A stretch of 12,011 bases of DNA from Clostridiales bacterium (GTDB lineage Bacteria > Bacillota > Clostridia > Oscillospirales > CAG-382). Location of the stretch: assembly GCA_003452915.1 (NCBI GenBank), contig DMMZ01000054.1:314-12324 (forward strand). The letters run 5' to 3'. The translations under genes were made by a program, and so were the position numbers. Every line of letters starts with the position of its first letter. Within the stretch, counting starts at the first letter, position 1. The notes under the pieces are model-generated. The model was not told the DNA's origin and did not search any database. It saw only the letters and a program-made list of their open reading frames with translations. Of this stretch, positions 6,799 through 12,011 are shown one piece after another.

Positions 6799-8004
6799 AT
6801 GAGCGAACAAATCGACAACAGAAAATACCGGAAGGATGTTATAAAACAAATTATTTCCGAGCTTCACAAAGGGAAAAGTGTAAACGAAGTGAAAAAACAG
6901 TTTGAGGAAGCTTTTGAAGGTGTTTCAGCTATGGAAATTTCCGAAGCCGAACAAGCACTTATTTCGGAAGGACTTCCGATCACCGAAGTGCAGCGGCTTT
7001 GTGATGTCCATGCTTCGGTTTTTAAAGGTTCGATTGAAGAAATTCACCAACCGACAGATGCATCTGAAATCCCAGGACATCCTGCAAACATCATTAAAAG
7101 AGAAAACCGCTTTATCGAAAAACTGGTTGATACACACATAAAACCTAATTTATTATCGTTAATTAACAAAGAAACCATAAAAAATTTAAAACATGCTCTG
7201 GATGAGCTTGCTACAAATGATATTCATTATTTAAGAAAAGAGAATCTTTTATTCCCCTACATGGAGAAATACGGTATAACAGGTCCACCTAAGGTGATGT
7301 GGGGAGTAGATGATGATATCCGCAGTCAAATAAAGCAGGCTATATCTTTAATATCATCGAAAAAATTTACCGTGACAGAATTACAGGAAAAAGTCGCAGC
7401 ACTTACAGAAAAAGTAACAGAAATGATTTTTAAGGAAGAAAACATCATGCTTCCAATGCTACTCGAAACTCTGACGCAGGATGAATGGATCAAAATTGCG
7501 GACGAGAGCAGTGAAATCGGGTATTTGATTGACAGAATTCCTGTCTGGAGTCCTTCATCCGAAAATGAAATGACTGTAGAGAAAGAAAAGACAGAACCTG
7601 GAATTATAACCTTACCAAGCGGTGTTTTAAGAATAAATGAACTTGTCGGTATGCTTGATACACTGCCGTTTGATATCACTTTTGTTGATAAGGACGATAT
7701 TGTAAAATATTTTTCACAAGGAACAGAGCGTATATTTCCAAGAACAAAAGCAATAATAGGGCGTAATGTTTCTAATTGTCACCCTCCGGCAAGCGTGCAT
7801 ATTGTTCAGAAAATTGTAGAGGATTTTAAAAGCGGAAAAAAGGATCACGAGGATTTTTGGATTAATATGGGCGGAAAGTTAGTATATATTAGATATTTCG
7901 CAGTAAGAAACAAAGATAGTGAATATCTCGGTGTTCTTGAAGTAACACAAAATATTAAGCCGATACAGGAAATTACAGGCGAGAAAAGGCTTATGTCTGA
8001 ATAA
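6799..8004 (+). CDS. DUF438 - hemerythrin-like - PAS sensor protein
   Basis: 401 residues, soluble. Domains in order: DUF438 (about 10-80, with KYRKDVIKQIISELHKGKSV and EAEQALISEG); a hemerythrin-like helical bundle (about 92-245) with possible iron ligands His94 (PGHP), His143 and Glu148 (IHYLRKEN), and Glu213/214 (FKEEN); and a C-terminal PAS domain (about 278-392, ELVGMLDTLPFDITFVDKDD through the Cys-His of NCHPPASVH at 327-328, to YLGVLEVTQNI). The usual His of the last hemerythrin helix is not obvious. There is no output domain such as a kinase, cyclase or DNA-binding fold, so signalling would have to go through a partner. In this family a diiron or haem-like sensing of oxygen or nitric oxide is a reasonable guess, not shown. 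GGAGGG is placed 8 bases before the ATG and overlaps the previous gene's stop. A 46-bp gap leads to ferredoxin. Confidence 0.85.
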   Translation: MSEQIDNRKYRKDVIKQIISELHKGKSVNEVKKQFEEAFEGVSAMEISEAEQALISEGLPITEVQRLCDVHASVFKGSIEEIHQPTDASEIPGHPANIIKRENRFIEKLVDTHIKPNLLSLINKETIKNLKHALDELATNDIHYLRKENLLFPYMEKYGITGPPKVMWGVDDDIRSQIKQAISLISSKKFTVTELQEKVAALTEKVTEMIFKEENIMLPMLLETLTQDEWIKIADESSEIGYLIDRIPVWSPSSENEMTVEKEKTEPGIITLPSGVLRINELVGMLDTLPFDITFVDKDDIVKYFSQGTERIFPRTKAIIGRNVSNCHPPASVHIVQKIVEDFKSGKKDHEDFWINMGGKLVYIRYFAVRNKDSEYLGVLEVTQNIKPIQEITGEKRLMSE

Positions 8005-8050
8005 AAATTTTTTAATATATAATAAATTTTTAAAGGAAAGGTAAAAAAAT

Positions 8051-8242
8051 ATGAAAGCAACACTTGATAGAGAGGGATGTATCTCCTGCGGACTTTGTCC
8101 AGAGATTTGTCCCGATGTTTTTAGAATGGCAGAGGACGGAATTGCCGAGGTTTATAACGAGGATGTTCCGGAGGAAGCAGAAGATGCGGCTATAGAAGCA
8201 CAGGAAAACTGCCCGGTTTCGGTAATAAAAGTAGAAGATTAA
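8051..8242 (+). CDS. Single-cluster 4Fe-4S ferredoxin
   Basis: 63-residue acidic ferredoxin, a cytosolic electron carrier. Cluster ligands are Cys10, Cys13 and Cys16 (CISCGLC) and Cys54 (ENCPVSVI). Cys20 (EICP) is an extra Cys that in one-cluster ferredoxins often marks the lost second cluster and can form a disulfide, but no second free Cys is present here. The length fits the Desulfovibrio/Thermotoga-type monocluster ferredoxins. AAAGGAAAGG lies about 8 bases before the ATG. It is third in the operon after the DUF438-hemerythrin-PAS gene and is followed by a terminator, so it may pass electrons to or from the hemerythrin-like protein (inference). Confidence 0.92.
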   Translation: MKATLDREGCISCGLCPEICPDVFRMAEDGIAEVYNEDVPEEAEDAAIEAQENCPVSVIKVED

Positions 8243-8260
8243 AACAACTTTCCATAAAAA

Positions 8261-8294
8261 TAGCACGAGGTATTATAAAAAATACATCGTGCTA
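8261..8294. terminator. Bidirectional terminator between convergent operons
   Basis: Stem TAGCACGA (8261-8268) with TCGTGCTA (8287-8294), extended inward by five more pairs after one mismatch. On the minus strand it is followed by ATTTTTA, the better U tract, and on the plus strand by ATATTTTATTTG. It lies 18 bp after the ferredoxin stop and about 115 bp after the end of the SIS gene, so it can serve both. Nothing else is seen in 8295-8408. Confidence 0.75.
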
Positions 8295-8408
8295 ATATTT
8301 TATTTGTTCTTCACTAATTTTCATTTATAAAACTTTCAGAATACTCTGCATTATTATTTTATCATATCTTTGAATAAAATCTGTTTTCTGGCATAAAAAA
8401 CTTCCATT

Positions 8409-9005
8409 TTATTTTTCATTTTCTCTGATTGTACCCAAAGTACCTCCGGGATGGTGTTTTACATATTCTTGCGGTGTGAGTCCTTGTTTTTCTTGCAAGA
8501 CAACCGAAAGCGCTTGTAAAATTAAGGTTTCCGCTATAATCGAAGTTCTCGGTGCACGGTTAAGCGGACCGCCCTCTTGTTTTACCCCAGCAAATAAATG
8601 AGCATCAGCAAATTTGGCCAGCCATGAATCGGGATTACCTGTTACAGCTATGATTTTACAGCCGTTGTTTTTTATTGCAGCTACTGTTGCTTTCATTTCG
8701 GCGGTTTCTCCGCTATTGGAAATACAAATAACAACATCACCTTCAGCAAGCTGACCACACGAGCCGTGAACCGCTTCTGTTCCATGGAGAAAATATGTGG
8801 GAGTGCCTGTTGAGGATAACAAAGAAGCAATATAGGCTGCGACATGCGCCGGCTTTCCTATGCCCGTAACATGAAGCCTTCCGCCGTTTTTCTTAGATGC
8901 TTGAATTAATTCAGCTGTAATATTGAATGTATCTTCGCTGATAGTGTCTAGGAAATTTATAAATTCATCCTTTGATATTTGTAAAAAGTTATTTAATGTA
9001 CTCAT
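8409..9005 (-). CDS. Single-domain SIS sugar isomerase, arabinose-5-phosphate isomerase-like (KdsD/GutQ family)
   Basis: 198 residues, one SIS domain and no CBS domains. Enzymes of this kind interconvert ribulose 5-phosphate and arabinose 5-phosphate. Key parts: TGIGKPAHVAAYIASLLSS (47-65), STGTPTYFLHGTEAVHGSCG (65-84), the phosphate-binding ISNSGE (95-100), EGGPLNRAPRTS (144-155) and HHPGGTLG (184-191). Taking the E. coli KdsD catalytic residues as Lys59, Glu111, Glu152 and His193 (from memory), a constant offset of 8 lands on Lys51, Glu103, Glu144 and His185, so all are kept. KdsD normally adds two CBS domains to reach about 328 residues; this form resembles the stand-alone versions. The ATG overlaps the stop of the kinase gene (ATGA), so the two are translationally coupled. 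A 6-phospho-3-hexuloisomerase role is a less likely alternative. Confidence 0.8.
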   Translation of the reverse strand: MSTLNNFLQISKDEFINFLDTISEDTFNITAELIQASKKNGGRLHVTGIGKPAHVAAYIASLLSSTGTPTYFLHGTEAVHGSCGQLAEGDVVICISNSGETAEMKATVAAIKNNGCKIIAVTGNPDSWLAKFADAHLFAGVKQEGGPLNRAPRTSIIAETLILQALSVVLQEKQGLTPQEYVKHHPGGTLGTIRENEK

Positions 9006-9979
9006 TTTATACCTCTTAAAATAATAAATTCTGTTGTATCAATACCTCTGTTTTTCATCAATTCCAACACCTTGTCAATATCGGGCAGGCTAGGCTGCGC
9101 TCCCATCTGCGAAACGGTTATAGAAGCTGCAAGATTTGCAAAGTACATAGCTTTTTCATGTGAAACACCGATACAAACAGCCGTACAGAATGCACCGACA
9201 AAGCTGTCGCCGGCTGCGGTCGGGTCCTTTACATCAACATCCGGAACACAAGGACTATGTATGTATTCGGTATCATTGCATAAAACAGCACCCTTGCTGC
9301 CTAGTGTGATAATTGCATTTTTAACGCCATTATTTAAAATTGCTTTTGCAGCTTCGTTTATGGATTTTTCGTCGATAACCGAAATTCCGGTAATATCCGC
9401 AGCTTCATGTTCATTCGGCGATATATAAGTCAAGTAGCTATACAATCTTTGACTTATCGGTACATAAGGTGCGGAGTTCAGCATTACCGGAACATTATTG
9501 TCAAAAGCGTATTTTGCAACTGTTTCGATTATTTCCATTGGAATTTCCAGCTGCAAAATGACCATGTCGTAATCAGTAACTGTATCTTTTATAAATGATA
9601 TATCGTCCAAGGTCAGCTTCATATTTGCTCCGGGAACAACTATAATCCGGTTAGCTGTTTTTCCGTTTTTAACCTCAAGCAGAACATTTCCGATGGCTGA
9701 AGGGGTATTTTCTGCAACTGTAATATGTGAAACATCAACACCTGAGTTTTTTATAGTATTAATTAACATCGTACCAAAGCTGTCTAAACCAACTTTTCCG
9801 ACCATTGTTACATCAGCTCCAAGTCTTGCAGCCTGTACCGCTTGATTTGCACCTTTACCACCCGATGCAGTTTGAAAGCCAAAGCCTATAACCGTTTCTC
9901 CGCTTGCAGGGATCCTTTCGGAGCTGACTATTAAATCCATGACTAGGCTGCCTACTACTAGTATTTTTGGTTTTTTCAA
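9002..9979 (-). CDS. PfkB-family sugar kinase, ribokinase-like
   Basis: 325 residues, usual for ribokinase, which phosphorylates ribose (or a related sugar or nucleoside) at the 5-position with ATP in the cytosol. Visible: N-terminal VVGSLVMDLIV (8-18), the sugar-binding signature ASGGKGANQA (38-47), the ISPNEHEA segment (186-193), and the C-terminal signature DPTAAGDSFVGAF (252-264) with catalytic Asp258. The start is TTG: GGAGG lies 9 bases upstream, a TAA stop is immediately before the TTG in frame, and the next in-frame ATG is at codon 14, inside the first strand. It overlaps the downstream isomerase gene by 4 bp, so both act in one pentose-phosphate step sequence. True ribokinase is likely, but the partner could mean another pentose. 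No transporter is in view. Confidence 0.88.
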   Translation of the reverse strand: MKKPKILVVGSLVMDLIVSSERIPASGETVIGFGFQTASGGKGANQAVQAARLGADVTMVGKVGLDSFGTMLINTIKNSGVDVSHITVAENTPSAIGNVLLEVKNGKTANRIIVVPGANMKLTLDDISFIKDTVTDYDMVILQLEIPMEIIETVAKYAFDNNVPVMLNSAPYVPISQRLYSYLTYISPNEHEAADITGISVIDEKSINEAAKAILNNGVKNAIITLGSKGAVLCNDTEYIHSPCVPDVDVKDPTAAGDSFVGAFCTAVCIGVSHEKAMYFANLAASITVSQMGAQPSLPDIDKVLELMKNRGIDTTEFIILRGIK

Positions 9980-9995
9980 TTAACAATACCTCCAA

Positions 9996-10013
9996 AAACG
10001 TATTTAAACGTAT
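9996..10013. promoter_or_regulatory. Tandem AAACGTAT repeat, possible operator of the kinase/isomerase operon
   Basis: AAACGTAT occurs at 9996-10003 and again at 10006-10013, exactly 10 bp (one helical turn) apart. The site lies between the promoter at 10043-10070 and the kinase Shine-Dalgarno, a typical position for a repressor. The central ACGT resembles LacI-family half-sites (AAACG), but the copies are direct rather than inverted, and no regulator gene is nearby. Confidence 0.35.
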
Positions 10014-10042
10014 AAATATATCATATCATAAAATTTACCTAC

Positions 10043-10070
10043 ATTGTACCATTTTAATGTCAAAAGTCAA
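10043..10070 (-). promoter_or_regulatory. Promoter of the kinase/isomerase operon
   Basis: On the minus strand: -35 TTGACT (10070-10065), a 16-bp spacer, and -10 TACAAT (10048-10043) preceded by TGG (extended form). It gives a leader of about 55 bases that contains the tandem AAACGTAT repeat. Confidence 0.65.
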
Positions 10071-10105
10071 AGAATTATTTACATAAAATTTTTTACAAAA
10101 ACCCA

Positions 10106-10134
10106 TTGACAAATAGTAATATATAATGTATTAT
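10106..10134 (+). promoter_or_regulatory. Promoter of the T-box/trpE transcript
   Basis: Consensus -35 TTGACA (10106-10111), 17-bp spacer, -10 TATTAT (10129-10134). Transcription would start near 10141, at the beginning of the T-box leader. The opposing promoter for the kinase operon has its -35 only 35 bp away, back to back. Confidence 0.75.
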
Positions 10135-10140
10135 TAGATA

Positions 10141-10457
10141 AGTTTAATATCAAACCGTTGAAGTGGAGATAAAAACGAGTTGTGCACTTACAGAGAGTTC
10201 GGGGAGCTGAGAGCCGAATGGAACGCAGATCGTTAAATGGACCGCTGAGGGCGCAGTCAAAAATAAAAATCACTTCGTTGATTTTCATCTAGTATTCTGC
10301 GACGTTATAATAGGCATACGTCAGTTGCCGGGGATATGTATGTATCCTGATAAAGAGCACGGCTTTTTTATAAAAAAGCACGTGAATCAAGGTGGTACCG
10401 CGAGTATTTTTTATAATACCCGTCCTTGACAGTAGTTTTACTGTCAAGGACTTTTTT
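10141..10457 (+). promoter_or_regulatory. T-box riboswitch, probably tRNA-Trp-responsive, controlling trpE
   Basis: About 315 bases of leader RNA with the parts of a T-box in order: a long stem I region (about 10150-10255) with AGAGAG and CTGAGAGCC segments; a stem II-like pair (GACGT at 10302 with ACGTC around 10318) and GGATA/TATCC; a stem III palindrome (GCTTTTTTATAAAAAAGC, about 10362-10379); the T-box AAGGTGGTACCGCG (10389-10402); and a terminator (10422-10457). The likely specifier is TGG (10238-10240), followed by A and then CCGCTGAG, matching the usual layout on the 3' side of stem I. That is the Trp codon and fits trpE downstream. Uncharged tRNA-Trp would stabilise the antiterminator (AAGG with CCTT) and allow trpE expression. 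The last base of the TGGT bulge would pair best with a tRNA discriminator A, so the tRNA match deserves checking. Confidence 0.92.
10422..10457 (+). terminator. T-box-controlled intrinsic terminator
   Basis: Perfect 13-bp stem, GTCCTTGACAGTA (10422-10434) with its complement (10439-10451), 4-base loop GTTT, and six T (10452-10457). Its 5' arm contains the CCTT needed by the antiterminator, so the two structures exclude each other. Confidence 0.93.
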
Positions 10458-10484
10458 ATTTTCATTTTATAAGGAGATATGGCA

Positions 10485-11957
10485 ATGAATATTTATCCGG
10501 AATACGATCAGGTAAAAGTATTGGCACAGAGGAGTATATATAAAAAAATTCCGATATGCAGAGAAATGTACTCGGACAGTATAACTCCGATTGAAGCTCT
10601 CAGAATTTTAAAGAATGTTAGTCATCACTGTTTTATGCTCGAAAGTATTGAAGATACAAAACAATGGGGACGCTATACCTTTCTCGGATTTGATCCTACA
10701 CTTGAACTTACCTGCTTAAATGGTGACTTAAAAATAAAACGCGGTAATGAGATTAAAGTAAATACAACTCACCCAAAAGAATATATACGAAAAATTATAA
10801 CCGAGAATCACAGTCCTCGAATAGAAAAAATGCCACCCTTTACAGGTGGACTTGTCGGGTATTTCGCTTATGACTATATTAAATACAGCGAACCTACACT
10901 AAAACTTGATTCGGTTGATTTAGAGGATTTTAATGATGTTGATTTAATGCTGTTTGACAAGGTAATCGCATTCGATAATTATAAGCAGAAAATTCAATTG
11001 ATAGTTAACATACCTACAGATAATATCGAAATCGGCTATAATAATGCTTTATTAAAGCTTGAACAGATGATGCAACTCCTAAAAACAGGAACGCCTGCAA
11101 ATATTCAACCGTTAAAGCTATTGGAGGAATTTCATCCTCTATTTTCGGAGGAAAAATACTGCGAGATGGTTGAGAAAGCCAAGAATTATATTTATGAGGG
11201 TGATATTTTTCAAGCTGTATTGTCAAACCGTTTGGAAGCAAGCTTTAAAGGCAGTCTTTTTGATGTTTATAGAGTGTTAAGAACAACAAACCCCTCTCCA
11301 TATATGTTTTATTTTTCAAGCGATGATATTGAAATTGCAGGTGCTTCACCCGAAACGCTGGTAAAGTTACAGGATTCTTCACTTTATACCTTCCCACTAG
11401 CAGGTACTCGTCCGAGAGGAAAAACCGAAGAGGAAGATAAGAACTTTGAAAAAGAATTGCTTACCGATGAAAAAGAATGTGCAGAGCATAATATGCTTGT
11501 TGACTTGGGACGAAATGATATCGGCAGAATAAGCGAAATCGGCTCGGTTGAGGTAGAAAGATATATGTCTATAGAACGTTTTTCACACGTTATGCATATA
11601 GGCTCGACAGTCAAGGGCAAAATACGCAGCGATAAGGATGCTTTGGATGCGGTTGATGCAATTTTACCGGCGGGAACACTTTCGGGCGCACCTAAAATAA
11701 GAGCTTGTGAGATTATCGATGAGCTTGAACAAAACAAGCGTGGAATATACGGCGGTGCAATCGGTTATATTGATTTTACAGGAAATCTTGACACCTGTAT
11801 TGCAATCCGTATTGCTTACGCAAAGAATGGTAAAATTTTTATCCGTTCTGGTGCTGGAATTGTAGCAGACAGTGTTCCTAAAAGTGAATATCTGGAATGC
11901 CTGAATAAAGCGCAAGTTGTAATCAATGCTATTAAAAAAGCAGAGGAGGGGATATAA
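10485..11957 (+). CDS. trpE: Anthranilate synthase component I
   Basis: Chorismate-utilising enzyme that, with the glutaminase TrpG, makes anthranilate from chorismate and glutamine, the first committed step of tryptophan synthesis. About 490 residues, normal length. N-terminal domain has LES (about residues 52-54 from this start), part of the tryptophan feedback site. The catalytic domain shows NPSPYMFYF, AGASPETLVKL, PLAGTRPRGKTEEEDKN, ECAEHNMLVDLGRNDIG, RYMSIERFSHVMHIGS, LPAGTLSGAPKIRACE, GIYGGAIGY and FIRSGAGIVADS, all anthranilate-synthase signatures. The start chosen is the ATG at 10485, where AAGGAG has an 8-base spacer. The ATG at 10479 leaves only 2 bases and is unlikely. Regulation is by the T-box upstream (transcription) and probably Trp feedback (activity). 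No trpG start is visible in the 54 bases that remain after its stop. Confidence 0.96.
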   Translation: MNIYPEYDQVKVLAQRSIYKKIPICREMYSDSITPIEALRILKNVSHHCFMLESIEDTKQWGRYTFLGFDPTLELTCLNGDLKIKRGNEIKVNTTHPKEYIRKIITENHSPRIEKMPPFTGGLVGYFAYDYIKYSEPTLKLDSVDLEDFNDVDLMLFDKVIAFDNYKQKIQLIVNIPTDNIEIGYNNALLKLEQMMQLLKTGTPANIQPLKLLEEFHPLFSEEKYCEMVEKAKNYIYEGDIFQAVLSNRLEASFKGSLFDVYRVLRTTNPSPYMFYFSSDDIEIAGASPETLVKLQDSSLYTFPLAGTRPRGKTEEEDKNFEKELLTDEKECAEHNMLVDLGRNDIGRISEIGSVEVERYMSIERFSHVMHIGSTVKGKIRSDKDALDAVDAILPAGTLSGAPKIRACEIIDELEQNKRGIYGGAIGYIDFTGNLDTCIAIRIAYAKNGKIFIRSGAGIVADSVPKSEYLECLNKAQVVINAIKKAEEGI

Positions 11958-11980
11958 GTTTGAAAATAAATTTTCAAACT
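11957..11980. repeat. Perfect 11-bp inverted repeat at the trpE stop
   Basis: AGTTTGAAAAT (11957-11967) and ATTTTCAAACT (11970-11980) are exact complements separated by AA. There is no T run after it, so it is not a standard terminator. In RNA it would fold just behind the trpE stop and would cover the TTG at 11960. Confidence 0.7.
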
Positions 11981-12011
11981 ACGGTTTTGTGCCTTTACTG
12001 CAAGAGGTGCA
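11960..12011 (+). CDS. Possible start of a further gene, cut by the window end
   Basis: A TTG at 11960 is preceded by GGAGGGG (11945-11951) with an 8-base spacer, and the frame stays open for the 17 codons left. They end in a CLYCKRC stretch (Cys-x2-Cys-x2-Cys). This is not the N-terminus of TrpG. Seventeen codons prove little; the Shine-Dalgarno-like run may be only the Glu-Glu-Gly end of trpE. Confidence 0.25.
   Translation, partial: MKINFQTTVLCLYCKRC

Noticed and set aside
7326..7679. Minus-strand open frame of 117 codons
   Set aside because: It is antisense to the DUF438-hemerythrin-PAS gene, Ser-rich as expected for a shadow, with no independent support.
8030..8266. Minus-strand open frame of 78 codons
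   Set aside because: It covers the ferredoxin gene, whose Cys motif and ribosome site are clear, and runs into the terminator.
10079..10288. Minus-strand open frame of 69 codons
   Set aside because: It overlaps the trpE promoter and stem I of the T-box, which are functional RNA/DNA on the plus strand.
10479..10484. First ATG of trpE
   Set aside because: Only two bases separate it from GGAG; the ATG at 10485 has an 8-base spacer and is the likelier start.
11384..11915. Minus-strand open frames opposite the end of trpE
   Set aside because: They are antisense to highly conserved catalytic motifs of anthranilate synthase and show no features of their own.

Overview
The window comes from an AT-rich Gram-positive bacterium, most likely a gut or rumen Clostridia (order level is a guess). 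The support is a T-box leader with a Firmicutes-style T-box motif and terminator, strong GGAGG ribosome sites with some TTG starts, extended -10 promoters, and protein types common in that class (DUF1858/DUF438 proteins, pseudo-rhomboids, the mdh/malic-enzyme pair). No tRNA, rRNA, insertion sequence, phage gene or CRISPR array was seen.

Left part, minus strand (1-6382). A malic enzyme, cut by the window edge, lies downstream of an LDH/MDH-family dehydrogenase whose substrate-loop residue is Arg, as in malate dehydrogenases. Together they could run oxaloacetate to malate to pyruvate. Upstream is a 473-bp gene-free stretch with an exact 17-bp direct repeat carrying extended -10 motifs, a terminator-like hairpin and a second true terminator. 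Next is a tightly coupled two-gene unit: a large polytopic GT-C-like membrane protein, then a GtrB/DPM1-type polyprenyl-phosphate glycosyltransferase. It has its own near-consensus promoter and probably glycosylates an unknown surface polymer. A rhomboid-fold membrane protein lacking the catalytic Ser and His follows.

Middle part, plus strand (6499-8294). An operon starts divergently from the rhomboid-like gene and encodes a small DUF1858 protein, a DUF438-hemerythrin-PAS protein and a one-cluster ferredoxin. It looks like a redox or gas-sensing module. It ends at a bidirectional terminator shared with the convergent operon.

Right part (8409-12011). On the minus strand a ribokinase-like PfkB kinase (TTG start) overlaps by 4 bp a single-domain arabinose-5-phosphate-isomerase-like SIS protein. 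A tandem 8-bp repeat between promoter and ribosome site may be an operator. Divergently on the plus strand, a promoter drives a T-box riboswitch with a likely TGG (Trp) specifier, followed by trpE (anthranilate synthase component I). A perfect 11-bp inverted repeat starts at the trpE stop and overlaps the start of a possible further ORF that leaves the window.
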